This document shows positions 50,019 through 59,918 of a stretch of 64,000 nt of DNA, one piece after another; position 1 is the first letter of the stretch; each line of letters opens with the position of its first letter. The notes under the pieces were generated by a model. That model made no database searches. It was not told the DNA's origin and saw nothing but the letters and a program-made list of their open reading frames with translations. The DNA is taken from contig SUTW01000001.1 in NCBI GenBank assembly GCA_015152475.1, positions 287,000 to 350,999 of the forward strand, given 5' to 3'. Position numbers and translations under genes: made by a program. The DNA is from Cyanobacteria bacterium SIG30 (GTDB lineage Bacteria > Cyanobacteriota > Vampirovibrionia > Gastranaerophilales > Gastranaerophilaceae).

Positions 50019-50843
50019 TTATATTTGACTGATATTTATTTTTCCAAATCTTGCAGAGATGTCATCAATGTGATGAACAATGTAATAAAATGGTTCTAAA
50101 TCTTTTTCACCAAGATCTACAATTGCGCCCCATTCTGTTCTTCCATGGTGGGCTGCAATCATTTTTGCGATTTTCTTTTGACCATTATTCATTGCAAGTG
50201 AATATCCGTATTGTGAATGTGTTATCCAATCTTTTCTAAAATCTTCATTAAAATCGATAAGCCCAGTTTCAATGTCGATTGTATATTCAAAAACCTTACC
50301 TATGTCATGTAAAATAAGTGCGCATAAAAGTTCATCTCTTTCCATTCCATTTAATTTAGGTAAAATTGTTTCTGCAATTTCAATACATTCGGTTGTGTGT
50401 TGGAGAAGTCCGCCTACATAATTATGATGCATATATTTTGCGGCAGGAGCTATTTTTAGTTGTGTTTCATTTTTTTCAATAATTTCAAGAGTGAATTTTT
50501 TTAAATCTTCTCTTTCAAATGAATTTATTGTGTCAACAATTTGTTTATACTTTTCGTTTTGTTCTTGTTCCGTTAATCCGGTTTTTGCTTCCTCAACAAG
50601 TTCAAGCTCACTTACTAAACAGTTATTGAATTTTTCGTTATAACGAGCTTCGGTTAAATAAACAACATTTCCAGTTCTGAAAATTTTGGCATCAATTCTA
50701 TTTAGGGCTTCTTCCCAAAGAATACAATTTAAAACACTTTCATCATTCATGTTTTTAAGTTGTAATTTGCCCATTTTTGTACCGGCTTTTGTGTCACCTG
50801 TTGAAAAATTAACTACTCTATAATTTGCATTTAAATCAATCAT
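50019..50843 (-). CDS. OB-fold plus HD-domain 3'-5' exoribonuclease, YhaM-like
   Basis: N-terminal OB-like region; KYMHHNYVGGLLQHTTECIEIAETI, LILHDIGKVFEY, AHHGRTEWG. Confidence 0.85.
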   Translation of the reverse strand: MIDLNANYRVVNFSTGDTKAGTKMGKLQLKNMNDESVLNCILWEEALNRIDAKIFRTGNVVYLTEARYNEKFNNCLVSELELVEEAKTGLTEQEQNEKYKQIVDTINSFEREDLKKFTLEIIEKNETQLKIAPAAKYMHHNYVGGLLQHTTECIEIAETILPKLNGMERDELLCALILHDIGKVFEYTIDIETGLIDFNEDFRKDWITHSQYGYSLAMNNGQKKIAKMIAAHHGRTEWGAIVDLGEKDLEPFYYIVHHIDDISARFGKINISQI

Positions 50844-50960
50844 AAAATAAATTTACACCGAAAAATTGGTTTTGTAAAATAATTTAGCAATTCTTAAACT
50901 CTTTTAAAATTACTGCATAAATATGATGAATTAAGTTAAAACGTAATATAACATTAAGTT

Positions 50961-51356
50961 ATGGATATATCTGAATTATTAGAAAAAGCAAAAGATGCTT
51001 CAAAAAATGCTTATTGCCCTTATTCAAAATTTTCAGTGGGTGCTTGTGTTTTATATGAAAGCGGAAACACGTATTTAGGTTGCAATGTTGAGAATAGTAG
51101 TTTTGGCATGACTTTATGTGCTGAAAGAAATGCTATTTCAAGTGCCATAGCGAATGGAGAAAAATCTGAAATTAAGGCAGTTGCAATTTATTCTCCACAA
51201 AGCACAAAATGTATGCCTTGTGGTGCTTGCAGACAATGGTTTTCAGAATTTGTGACAACCGATGATTTTGTTGTCATAGTTGAAGATGACGACAAAACAC
51301 CTGTAAGTTATACATTAGAAGAACTTTTGCCTTATAGTTTTAAATTAATCCATTAA
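50961..51356 (+). CDS. cdd: Cytidine deaminase
   Basis: AYCPYSKFSVGACVLYE, GCNVENSSFGMTLCAERNAI, MPCGACRQWFSEF. Confidence 0.95.
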   Translation: MDISELLEKAKDASKNAYCPYSKFSVGACVLYESGNTYLGCNVENSSFGMTLCAERNAISSAIANGEKSEIKAVAIYSPQSTKCMPCGACRQWFSEFVTTDDFVVIVEDDDKTPVSYTLEELLPYSFKLIH

Positions 51357-51563
51357 AATTTGTGGAATTTCAATGTCAGGTTTTCCAAGAACTCTAACGA
51401 GTTCAAGTACTGATGCTTTCATTTGACATTTTTGTGATGAATTATTGAAAAAATCTGCGTAAAAACAACCTTCGCAATTACATCCTCTTTTATAACACTC
51501 CATTGCAGTTGGAGTCCATCTTCTAACCGCAACTGCACGGCCAAAATCTCTACTTTTTAGCAC
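51345..51563 (-). CDS. Small Cys-rich hypothetical protein, 72 aa
   Basis: CYKRGCNCEGCFYADFFNNSSQKCQMKASVLELVRVLGKP; Cys spacing suggests metal binding. Confidence 0.6.
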   Translation of the reverse strand: MLKSRDFGRAVAVRRWTPTAMECYKRGCNCEGCFYADFFNNSSQKCQMKASVLELVRVLGKPDIEIPQILMD

Positions 51564-51690
51564 TATCTATTGTCTCCTGTTTCCCTTGCCCGATAAGTAA
51601 AACACTTGTCTTTATTGACTTTACTATTATTATAATTCCTAAGAGTGTTATTACAAGGGATTTTCGGGGAAATATTACAACTTCGAAACA

Positions 51691-51819
51691 AAATTCAAAA
51701 CCCATGTGGCGCATGTCTTTTGGGCTTGCGACCTCATGAAAAACCAAACCGGACATGCTTTTTGCATGTGTCATACATGCAAAACCCATGTGGCGCACAT
51801 GTTTCCATGTTTTGAATTT
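51691..51819. repeat. CATG-rich fold-back/structured intergenic element
   Basis: AAATTCAAAAC ... GTTTTGAATTT outer arms; direct repeat CAAAACCCATGTGGCGCA (twice); hairpins ACATGC-TTTTT-GCATGT and CATGTG-GCG-CACATG. Confidence 0.6.
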
Positions 51820-51895
51820 TTCTAAAAATTGTAAAGTTTTGTAAAAAAAGTTGAAATTGCGCCAAATTGGGCATGCCTTTTGTTAAAATTAAGGC

Positions 51896-52222
51896 ATGAA
51901 AATTGGTTGCGATATAGAAGAAATAAAAAGATTTAAAGAAAAAAAAGAGGATTTAAAATTTTTAAATCGAATTTTTACGGAAAATGAAATTCAATATTGT
52001 TTTTCAAAAGTTAAACCTGAGGAAAATCTTTGTGTTAGATTTTGCGCGAAAGAGGCTGTTGTAAAAGCATTATCAGACAAGACAATATCTTATAAAAATA
52101 TCGAAATATTAAATGATGAAAATGGAAAACCTTGTGTGAAGGTTAATGGAATTGATGAAAATATAGAAATTTCACTTTCTCATTCTAAGGAATATGCAAT
52201 GGCGGTCGCTTTAATTTCTTAA
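51896..52222 (+). CDS. acpS: Holo-[acyl-carrier-protein] synthase
   Basis: KIGCDIEEIKRFKEK...FLNRIFTENEIQYC, RFCAKEAVVKAL, ISLSHSKEYAMAVAL. Confidence 0.93.
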   Translation: MKIGCDIEEIKRFKEKKEDLKFLNRIFTENEIQYCFSKVKPEENLCVRFCAKEAVVKALSDKTISYKNIEILNDENGKPCVKVNGIDENIEISLSHSKEYAMAVALIS

Positions 52223-52276
52223 AAAAATATTAAGTTTAGTTATATTTATTAATTAACTTTATATAATTAGTCTGTA

Positions 52277-53260
52277 ATGGCATTCACTTTAAATATTGAA
52301 AAAGAGCCTATTTTGGCATTTATTCCTATTTTTTTGGCTAATTTTGTTCAAAATCTTCCTTTTGTTGAAGATGAATTTAAGATTGTTTATCCAATAAAAA
52401 ATTGCGGGTGTGATTTTTATACTTTTGTTTATAAATCGCATTTTTATGGGCATACATTTACAGGTATTATTGAAATTAAATGTAATGACGATTTTGAAAT
52501 TAAAATTATCCAAAAAGAAAAAATATACGAAATTATTAAATATTACCCAGAAAACTTGCAAAAAATTGCGCTGACACATATTTTTTACGAGATTTTTTTG
52601 TGTTGTGTAAAAAACATTCTTAAAAGAAAAAAAATCAAATTAAATGAATTCGAAAAAGAAGACATTATTGAAACTTGCAATTATCCAGATTGCATTGATA
52701 ATCAAAACGAAGGTGAAATTTTCCAGATAATTGTTTTTTATTATTTAAAATACAATAATCCAATATTTACATTAAAGCCAAAAGACATATTTATATACAA
52801 AAAAATTTCAAAAAATGATTTTGTAAAAAATATTTTAAAACTTGAAGAAAAAGGATTGATTGTTCTTTTAAACAAAACAGAAGATGAATTTTTAAAAGAA
52901 GAATTTGACGTTCTTTTGCCATACTTTGAAGCAATATCATATAAGCTTCCATCTAAAATTTTTGAACTTAATTCCAAACATAAAATGTGGCAGAAAAAAA
53001 TAGCCAATTTCATTTATTTTAATGACAAAAAATTTGTTAAAGTAAAAGATTTATTGAATTTAGTCAAAGAACAATTTAATGTTTTAAAACCTTCTCAAAT
53101 TAGATTAAGACTTGAAGATGTTTTAGATGATTTACGTGAATTAAAAATTATTGAAGATTGGGAATATAGATATATAAAAGAAGAAAATTTAATGAACAAA
53201 AATTGGTTTGAAAAATATAAAAATTTGTCTGTAAAATTTAGTTTATTAAGAGTTTTGTAA
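52277..53260 (+). CDS. Hypothetical protein, 327 aa; C-terminal domain shared with 11989-12693 protein
   Basis: PSQIRLRLEDVLDDLRELKIIEDWEYRYIKEENLMNKNWFEKYKNLSVKFSLL. Confidence 0.7.
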   Translation: MAFTLNIEKEPILAFIPIFLANFVQNLPFVEDEFKIVYPIKNCGCDFYTFVYKSHFYGHTFTGIIEIKCNDDFEIKIIQKEKIYEIIKYYPENLQKIALTHIFYEIFLCCVKNILKRKKIKLNEFEKEDIIETCNYPDCIDNQNEGEIFQIIVFYYLKYNNPIFTLKPKDIFIYKKISKNDFVKNILKLEEKGLIVLLNKTEDEFLKEEFDVLLPYFEAISYKLPSKIFELNSKHKMWQKKIANFIYFNDKKFVKVKDLLNLVKEQFNVLKPSQIRLRLEDVLDDLRELKIIEDWEYRYIKEENLMNKNWFEKYKNLSVKFSLLRVL

Positions 53261-53304
53261 TTGGTTTTTTTTATGCAATAATTTAGAAAAAGGAGATTTA
53301 CCAG

Positions 53305-54390
53305 ATGAAAAAAGCTTTAATTACAGGGATTACAGGTCAAGACGGAAGCTATTTGGCGGAATTATTACTTGAAAAGGGTTATGAAGTTCACGGCATGAAA
53401 AGACGTGCAAGTTCTTTTAATACTCAAAGAATTGATCATCTTTATCAAGATATACATAATAAAGAAGCTAGATTTAAACTACATTATGGTGATTTAACAG
53501 ATTCAACAAATTTAATCAGATTAATTCAAGAAATTCAACCTGATGAAATTTATAACTTGGCAGCTCAATCTCATGTAAAAGTTTCTTTTGATTGTCCTGA
53601 ATACACAGCTAATGCTGATGGGCTTGGCACATTAAGAATATTAGAGGCAATTAGAATCTTGGGTTTAGAAAAGAAAACAAAATTCTATCAAGCTTCAACA
53701 TCTGAACTTTTTGGGCTTGTTCAGGAAACTCCACAAAAAGAAACAACTCCTTTTTATCCACGTTCTCCTTACGCTTGTGCAAAGCTTTATGCTTATTGGA
53801 TTTGCGTAAACTATAGAGAAGGATATAATATTTTTGCTTCAAATGGTATTTTATTCAATCATGAATCTCCAAGACGTGGTGAAACATTTGTTACAAGAAA
53901 AATTACTCGTGCTGCTGTTAGAATTAAATTAGGCATGGAAGATAAACTTTATTTAGGAAATCTCAATTCAAAACGTGACTGGGGTCATGCAAAAGATTAT
54001 GTTGAAGGCATGTGGAGAATTTTACAACAAGAAAAACCTGAAGATTTTGTTCTTGCAACAGGTGTTACAACAACAATTCGTGATTTTTGTAAAATGGCAT
54101 TTAAAGAAGTTGGAATTGAGCTTGAATTTAAAGGCGAGGGTGTTGACGAAAAAGGTATTGATAAGGCAACCGGCAAAGTCATAATTGAGGTTGATCCTAA
54201 ATATTTCAGACCTACAGAAGTTGATCTTCTTCTAGGTGATTGTGCAAAAGCTCGTGAAAAACTTGGCTGGGTTCCAAAATACGATTTACCTGCTCTTGTA
54301 AAAGAAATGGTTGAAGAAGACATGAAAGATGCTAAAAAAGCGAAAACTTTACAAGAACAAGGTTATGAAATTTTAGTCCCACAAGATTAG
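53305..54390 (+). CDS. gmd: GDP-mannose 4,6-dehydratase
   Basis: [80 protein letters not shown]. Confidence 0.97.
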   Translation: MKKALITGITGQDGSYLAELLLEKGYEVHGMKRRASSFNTQRIDHLYQDIHNKEARFKLHYGDLTDSTNLIRLIQEIQPDEIYNLAAQSHVKVSFDCPEYTANADGLGTLRILEAIRILGLEKKTKFYQASTSELFGLVQETPQKETTPFYPRSPYACAKLYAYWICVNYREGYNIFASNGILFNHESPRRGETFVTRKITRAAVRIKLGMEDKLYLGNLNSKRDWGHAKDYVEGMWRILQQEKPEDFVLATGVTTTIRDFCKMAFKEVGIELEFKGEGVDEKGIDKATGKVIIEVDPKYFRPTEVDLLLGDCAKAREKLGWVPKYDLPALVKEMVEEDMKDAKKAKTLQEQGYEILVPQD

Positions 54391-54423
54391 TTTTTAGTTA
54401 ATTTATATAAAATAAAGGTAATT

Positions 54424-55482
54424 ATGAATAAAACAGATAAAATATATTTGGCAGGGCACACTGGACTTGTTGGCGGTGCTATATATCGCAGACTTCAAAA
54501 AGAAGGCTTTGAAAATATTGTTACAAGAGAATTGTATGAACTTGATCTTACAAACCAAAGCGCAGTTGACAATTTTTTTGAAGAAGAAAAACCAGATTAT
54601 GTTATTCTTGCTGCTGCAAAAGTTGGTGGCATTATGGCAAATCAGACTTATCCTGCCGAATTTATTTATCAAAATATAATGATTGCGGCAAATGTAATCC
54701 ATGCAAGTTATAAAAGTGGTGTTAAAAAACTTTTGAATCTCGGTTCAAGCTGTATTTACCCACGTCTTGCACCTCAACCAATGAAAGAAGATTGCCTTTT
54801 GACATCTGAACTTGAAAAAACAAATGAAGCCTATGCGATTGCAAAAATTTCTGCAATTAAATTATGCCGTTATTACAATGAACAATATGGCACAAATTTT
54901 ATTTCTTTAATGCCTACTAACCAATATGGTGTTGGAGATAATTTCAATATGGAAACTGCCCATCTTTTACCTATGATTTTAAGACGTTTTCATTTGGCAA
55001 AAATGCTTGAAGAAGGTAATTTTGAAGCAATTAAAAAAGACTTAAAACGCTTTAAATTAGGCTGGGGATTAGATGAAAAATTAAATGACAATAATATTGA
55101 AGAAATTTTAGCTGAAATTGGCGCATTTAAAGATAAAGCTGTTGTTTGGGGTGACGGAAGTGTTTATCGCGAAATGATGTGTTCCGAAGATTTAGCAGAT
55201 GCATGCTTTTATCTAATGCAAAATAAAGATTATAGCGAAATTGGTGAACTTGTAAATGTTACAAAAGGTGATGATATTCAACTTAAAGACCTTTTTGAAA
55301 TGGTAAGAGAAGTCGTTGGTTTTAATGGCAAAATTGAATATGATACGTCAAAGCCTAATGGCACTCCAAGAAAAATGATGGATGCAACTAAGATTAAATC
55401 ATTAGGTTGGGAGCCTAAAATTTCCTTAAAAGAAGGAATAAAAAAGGCTTACGCTTGGTATTTGACTGGCGAAATTCTGTAA
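54424..55482 (+). CDS. fcl: GDP-L-fucose synthase
   Basis: IYLAGHTGLVGGAIYRRL, AAAKVGGIMANQTYPAEFIYQN, LGSSCIYPRLAPQPMKEDCLLT, EAYAIAKISAIKLC. Confidence 0.95.
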   Translation: MNKTDKIYLAGHTGLVGGAIYRRLQKEGFENIVTRELYELDLTNQSAVDNFFEEEKPDYVILAAAKVGGIMANQTYPAEFIYQNIMIAANVIHASYKSGVKKLLNLGSSCIYPRLAPQPMKEDCLLTSELEKTNEAYAIAKISAIKLCRYYNEQYGTNFISLMPTNQYGVGDNFNMETAHLLPMILRRFHLAKMLEEGNFEAIKKDLKRFKLGWGLDEKLNDNNIEEILAEIGAFKDKAVVWGDGSVYREMMCSEDLADACFYLMQNKDYSEIGELVNVTKGDDIQLKDLFEMVREVVGFNGKIEYDTSKPNGTPRKMMDATKIKSLGWEPKISLKEGIKKAYAWYLTGEIL

Positions 55483-55582
55483 TTTATACATAATTTGTAT
55501 GAAAACTAAATTTAATTATAAAAATTGCTTGACAGTTTGTTATGTCCTTAATATCATTGTAGAGTAACTCTTAATAAAAGGT

Positions 55583-55654
55583 GCCGATGTGGCTCAATGG
55601 TAGAGCAACGGTTTTGTAAACCGTAGGTTGGGGGTTCGATTCCCTCCATCGGCA
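55583..55654 (+). tRNA. tRNA-Thr (TGT anticodon)
   Basis: Cloverleaf: GCCGATG/CATCGGC acceptor, CGGTTTTGTAAACCG anticodon arm, GGTTCGATTCC T-arm. Confidence 0.95.
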
Positions 55655-55708
55655 GTTTTTAGTAAGAAGTCTAGATTTCTCTGAACATTAAAAATTAAAT
55701 AATTATAT

Positions 55709-55795
<87 letters not shown>

Positions 55796-55854
55796 TTTTC
55801 GTATTGATGATTGTTGTTCTGATTGAGCGCAGTACAAAGGTAGATATTAATTAT

Positions 55855-55926
55855 GCCCTTGTGGCGCAGTGGTAGCGCACTCCCTTGGTAAGGGAGAGGC
55901 CACGAGTTCAAGTCTCGTCAAGGGCA
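55855..55926 (+). tRNA. tRNA-Thr (GGT anticodon)
   Basis: GCCCTTG/CAAGGGC acceptor, CTCCCTTGGTAAGGGAG arm, GAGTTCAAGTCTC T-arm. Confidence 0.95.
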
Positions 55927-56062
55927 ATTGCAATAAACATGCTCTAACGTTATTTGTTCATGAGAGCTAAGTTAATACGATTTGATTATTTAATAAAGAA
56001 ATTTAAAATATAGACTAATAAACTCAAAAATATAAAAAACAAAATAGAAGGAGAAAATTCTT

Positions 56063-57271
56063 ATGGCAAGAGAAAAATTTGAAAGAACCAAACCGCACGT
56101 TAACGTGGGTACTGTTGGTCACGTTGACCATGGTAAAACTACTTTAACTGCTGCGATTACTGGTTGTATGGCTGCTGCAGGTAAAGCTGAAGCTAAAAAA
56201 TTCGACGAAATCGACGCAGCTCCTGAAGAAAAAGCTCGTGGTATCACTATTTCAACAGCACACGTTGAATATGAAACAGATGCTCGTCACTATGCACACG
56301 TTGACTGTCCTGGTCACGCTGACTACGTTAAAAACATGATTACTGGTGCAGCTCAAATGGACGGTGCAATTCTTGTAGTTGCTGCAACTGATGGTTCAAT
56401 GCCTCAAACAAAAGAACACATCTTGTTGGCAAAACAAGTTGGTGTTCCAAAATTAGTTGTATTCTTAAACAAATGCGACATGGTTGATGACCCAGAATTA
56501 CTTGACCTTGTTGAAATGGAATTAAGAGAAGACCTAAGCAAATACGAATTTGATGGTGACAACACTCCATTCGTTAGAGGTTCAGCTCTTAAAGCTTTAG
56601 AAGCAGTTCAAGCTAACAATACTGTTGCTAGAGGCGAAAATGAATGGGTTGACAAAATTTGGGAATTGATGGATGCAATCGATGAATACATCCCAACTCC
56701 ACAACGTGACGTTGATTTACCATTCTTGATGCCAGTTGAAGACGTGTTCTCAATCACAGGTCGTGGTACAGTTGCTACAGGCCGTGTAGAACGTGGTAAA
56801 ATCAAAGTTGGTGAAGAAGTTGAAATCGTTGGTTTCAAAGAAACTAAGAAAACAACTGTAACTGGTGTTGAAATGTTCAGAAAAATGTTAGACGAAGGTA
56901 TCGCTGGTGACAACATTGGTGCATTACTTCGTGGTATTGACAAAACTGAAATTCAACGTGGTCAAGTATTGGCTAAACCTGGTTCAATCCACCCACATAC
57001 AAAATTCACTGCTAACGTTTATGTATTGAAAAAAGAAGAAGGTGGACGTCACACTCCATTCTTCCCAGGTTACAGACCTCAATTCTACGTTAGAACAACA
57101 GACGTAACTGGTTCAATTAAATTTGAAGGCGAAATGGTTATGCCTGGTGATAACGTTGTAATGGAAGTTGAATTGATTGCTCCTGTTGCTATCGAACAAG
57201 GTATGAGATTCGCTATCCGTGAAGGCGGTAGAACAGTTGGCGCTGGCGTTGTTGACAAAATCATCGCTTAG
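56063..57271 (+). CDS. tuf: Elongation factor Tu
   Basis: [64 protein letters not shown]. Confidence 0.98.
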   Translation: MAREKFERTKPHVNVGTVGHVDHGKTTLTAAITGCMAAAGKAEAKKFDEIDAAPEEKARGITISTAHVEYETDARHYAHVDCPGHADYVKNMITGAAQMDGAILVVAATDGSMPQTKEHILLAKQVGVPKLVVFLNKCDMVDDPELLDLVEMELREDLSKYEFDGDNTPFVRGSALKALEAVQANNTVARGENEWVDKIWELMDAIDEYIPTPQRDVDLPFLMPVEDVFSITGRGTVATGRVERGKIKVGEEVEIVGFKETKKTTVTGVEMFRKMLDEGIAGDNIGALLRGIDKTEIQRGQVLAKPGSIHPHTKFTANVYVLKKEEGGRHTPFFPGYRPQFYVRTTDVTGSIKFEGEMVMPGDNVVMEVELIAPVAIEQGMRFAIREGGRTVGAGVVDKIIA

Positions 57272-57290
57272 TTCTAATTTAAATATAAAA

Positions 57291-57317
57291 AATGACTCTT
57301 GTTTTTCAAGGGTCATT
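57291..57317 (+). terminator. Terminator after tuf
   Basis: AATGACTCTTG-TTTTT-CAAGGGTCATT then T-run. Confidence 0.8.
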
Positions 57318-57452
57318 TTTTTATGTTCAATTTTATACTGTTTTTGTTACATTGTGTTAAGTAAAATTTTAGATATTTAGCAATTTTTACTTATAATAAT
57401 TTTTTACATGTGCATAAGTGGTAGATGGTTAGTTTAGGAAAGGATTTTTATT

Positions 57453-57812
57453 ATGTCAGTTAATTCAGTAGGTTTAAGTAACCCAAATTACACAAAAACA
57501 GTAGATGTTGTTGAAACAAAGAAAGAAAAAAATGATAATTCAACTGCTAAAAGTATTTTTGCCGCAGTTGGAACAGCAGCTTTAGTTGGCGGAATTTATG
57601 CTTTGGGACGTGGTTCTGTTCCTGCAGCAGCAGCTGGTAAAGCAAAAGGCTTTATGAATACTATGAAAGCAGGTTTTAAACAAATTCCTGGGCTTGCAAA
57701 AAATATTTTTAAGATTTTAACTGGCAAAAATACTGTGCTAGATGGACCTTCAAAATGGCAACAAATTAAAAACTTATTTACAGGTTTTAGTTTCAAACCT
57801 CTTATTAAGTAA
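57453..57812 (+). CDS. Hypothetical protein, 119 aa, single TM
   Basis: ORF with AGGAAAGG upstream; TAKSIFAAVGTAALVGGIYALGRG. Confidence 0.6.
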   Translation: MSVNSVGLSNPNYTKTVDVVETKKEKNDNSTAKSIFAAVGTAALVGGIYALGRGSVPAAAAGKAKGFMNTMKAGFKQIPGLAKNIFKILTGKNTVLDGPSKWQQIKNLFTGFSFKPLIK

Positions 57813-57830
57813 GTTTGAAAAAATTAATAA

Positions 57831-57861
57831 AAAAACGAGCCTTTTGAATAGGCTCGTTTTT
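57831..57861. terminator. Bidirectional terminator between convergent genes
   Basis: AAAAACGAGCC-9 nt-GGCTCGTTTTT. Confidence 0.85.
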
Positions 57862-57879
57862 GTATATAAAATCTTCTTC

Positions 57880-58287
57880 TTATCTTTTTGAGAATTGGAA
57901 GCGTTTTCTTGCTCTTTTTCTACCGTATTTTTTACGTTCTTTAATTCTAGAATCTCTAGTTAAAAGACCTTCTTGTTTAAGAGCAGGTTTGTTTTCTTCA
58001 CTTATTTCAAGTAAAGCTCTTGAAATAGCGTGTCTGATAGCACCAGCTTGTGCACTAACGCCACCACCAACTGCTTTAACTCTTACATCATATTTGTCTT
58101 GGTTGTCAGTTAAAACAAGTGGGTGATAAACCATCATTTCTAATGTTGGGCGGTTTCCTAAGTAACCTTTAAGAGTTTTACCGTTTACAAAAACTCTGCC
58201 TTTACCTGGAACAACTTTTGCAACAGCAATAGCGCATTTTCTTCTTCCAGTTTTAATTACTTCGTTTTTATTTTCTTCTTTAGCCAT
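57880..58287 (-). CDS. rpsI: 30S ribosomal protein S9
   Basis: TGRRKCAIAVAKVVPGKGRVFVNGK...GGVSAQAGAIRHAISRAL...RERKKYGRKRARKRFQFSKR. Confidence 0.97.
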   Translation of the reverse strand: MAKEENKNEVIKTGRRKCAIAVAKVVPGKGRVFVNGKTLKGYLGNRPTLEMMVYHPLVLTDNQDKYDVRVKAVGGGVSAQAGAIRHAISRALLEISEENKPALKQEGLLTRDSRIKERKKYGRKRARKRFQFSKR

Positions 58288-58730
58288 TATTCATTTGCTC
58301 CTTTTAGTTCATAAACAACTGGTTTTTGCGCTTCATGAGGGTGATTAGCACCTGCATAAACTTTTAATTTTTGGAATTGGCTATCTCCTAAAGTATTATG
58401 AGGTAACATACCTTTAACAGCTTTTTCGATTGCGCGTGTAGGTGTTTTTTCCATCATTTCTTTGAAAGAAGATGATCTCAAACCACCTGGGAAACCTGTG
58501 TGATGGTAGTAAATTTTGTCTGTTTCTTTTTTGCCTGAAACAGTAATTTTGTCAGCGTTTACGACAATAACAAAATCGCCTGTATCAACATGCGGAGTGT
58601 ATTGTGGTTTATGCTTACCTCTTAAAAGATTGGCAGCCGCAACTGCAAGACGACCTAATGTTTGGCCTTCTGCGTCGATTACATACCACTTTCTTTCAAC
58701 TTCAAGAGGTTTTGCGCTAAATGTTTTCAT
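58287..58730 (-). CDS. rplM: 50S ribosomal protein L13
   Basis: [49 protein letters not shown]. Confidence 0.97.
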   Translation of the reverse strand: MKTFSAKPLEVERKWYVIDAEGQTLGRLAVAAANLLRGKHKPQYTPHVDTGDFVIVVNADKITVSGKKETDKIYYHHTGFPGGLRSSSFKEMMEKTPTRAIEKAVKGMLPHNTLGDSQFQKLKVYAGANHPHEAQKPVVYELKGANE

Positions 58731-59472
58731 TTATCTTGCCTTTCTCGTATTTGTTTGTGTATTCTACTTTCATTAACGTAAGACCAATTGGGCTTATGAC
58801 AGGTCCTGCCATTTCTCTCTCTTTTGATTTTAGAATCTCCTTCATTTTAGCGGGTGGAAGGTTATCTTTTTCAATCATTAAAAGAGTTCCGATGATTGTT
58901 CTTACCATATTATAAAGAAATCTGTTCCCTATAATATCTATTTTTATCACATCTTTTGATTTCGTTGCTTTAGCTTTGTATATCTTACAAATTTTAGCAG
59001 GGTTATCAGAAGATGATTTGAAAGCACTGAAGTCGTGTTCTCCTACAATGTAGGAAAGTGACTCATTTATTCTTTTAAGGTCTAATTTATGCCTGTAGTA
59101 AAGTGTATCAGTGTCAAAAACATTTTCAACTTCGCTATTTCTTATCTTATATTGATAATGTCTGCTTTTTGCACTCATTTGGGCATGAAATTTTTTGTTT
59201 GTTTTGGTTAATTTTGTAACCTTAATTTCTTTTGGTAATATGCAATTTAAATTATAAAGCTTTATTTCACCTTCATAATCAAAATGTACTACCTGCCCTA
59301 GTGCATTTACGCCGGCATCTGTTCTACCTGAAAAGATTGTGCTTATTTTTTGTTGTGTCAAAGTACTGATTGCTTTTTCAAGCTCATCTTGAACCGTCCT
59401 TGCATCTTTTTGTTTTTGACTTCCTTTGAAGGCTTGTCCAAGATATTGTAGTGTTAATTTATAACGTGGCAT
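58717..59472 (-). CDS. truA: tRNA pseudouridine synthase A
   Basis: [67 protein letters not shown]. Confidence 0.95.
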   Translation of the reverse strand: MPRYKLTLQYLGQAFKGSQKQKDARTVQDELEKAISTLTQQKISTIFSGRTDAGVNALGQVVHFDYEGEIKLYNLNCILPKEIKVTKLTKTNKKFHAQMSAKSRHYQYKIRNSEVENVFDTDTLYYRHKLDLKRINESLSYIVGEHDFSAFKSSSDNPAKICKIYKAKATKSKDVIKIDIIGNRFLYNMVRTIIGTLLMIEKDNLPPAKMKEILKSKEREMAGPVISPIGLTLMKVEYTNKYEKGKINENI

Positions 59473-59900
59473 TATGTTAATTGGATTAATGCCATTTCTG
59501 CGTTGTCGCCACGACGAGGAACTTGTCTGAATATTTTTGTGTATCCACCGTTTCTTGTCGCATATTTTTTACCAATAACACAGAACAATTTTCTTAATAC
59601 AGTTTCTTTTGGAAGTTTTTTGCCTTCTGGCATTGTTTCAAATACTTCGCCTGTTTCAAGATCGATGTAGTTTGTAAGTTCTTTATCGAAAATGTATTTT
59701 CCAGCTTGTCTTCTTGCAGCCAAATCACCTTTTTTAGCAAGTGAAATGACATGTTGAGCATATGGAGCAAGCGCTTTTGCTCTTGTCATTGTTGTTGTTA
59801 TTTCGCCATGCACGAAAAGCTCAGTAGCCAAAGAACGTAATAAAGCTTTTCTTTGATCAGCAGGCTTTCCAAGTGTATGTTTTTTGCATTGGTGTCTCAT
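59472..59900 (-). CDS. rplQ: 50S ribosomal protein L17
   Basis: MRHQCKKHTLGKPADQRKALLRSLATELFVHGEITTTMTRAKAL. Confidence 0.96.
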   Translation of the reverse strand: MRHQCKKHTLGKPADQRKALLRSLATELFVHGEITTTMTRAKALAPYAQHVISLAKKGDLAARRQAGKYIFDKELTNYIDLETGEVFETMPEGKKLPKETVLRKLFCVIGKKYATRNGGYTKIFRQVPRRGDNAEMALIQLT

Positions 59901-59918
59901 TTTTTTATTCCTTTGTTA

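Noticed and set aside
51550-51798. Track ORF of 82 aa (MRHMGFACMTHAKSMSG...RHMGFEF)
   Set aside because: Repeated RHMGF comes from the CATG-rich direct repeat; low coding plausibility. Treated as a repeat element instead.
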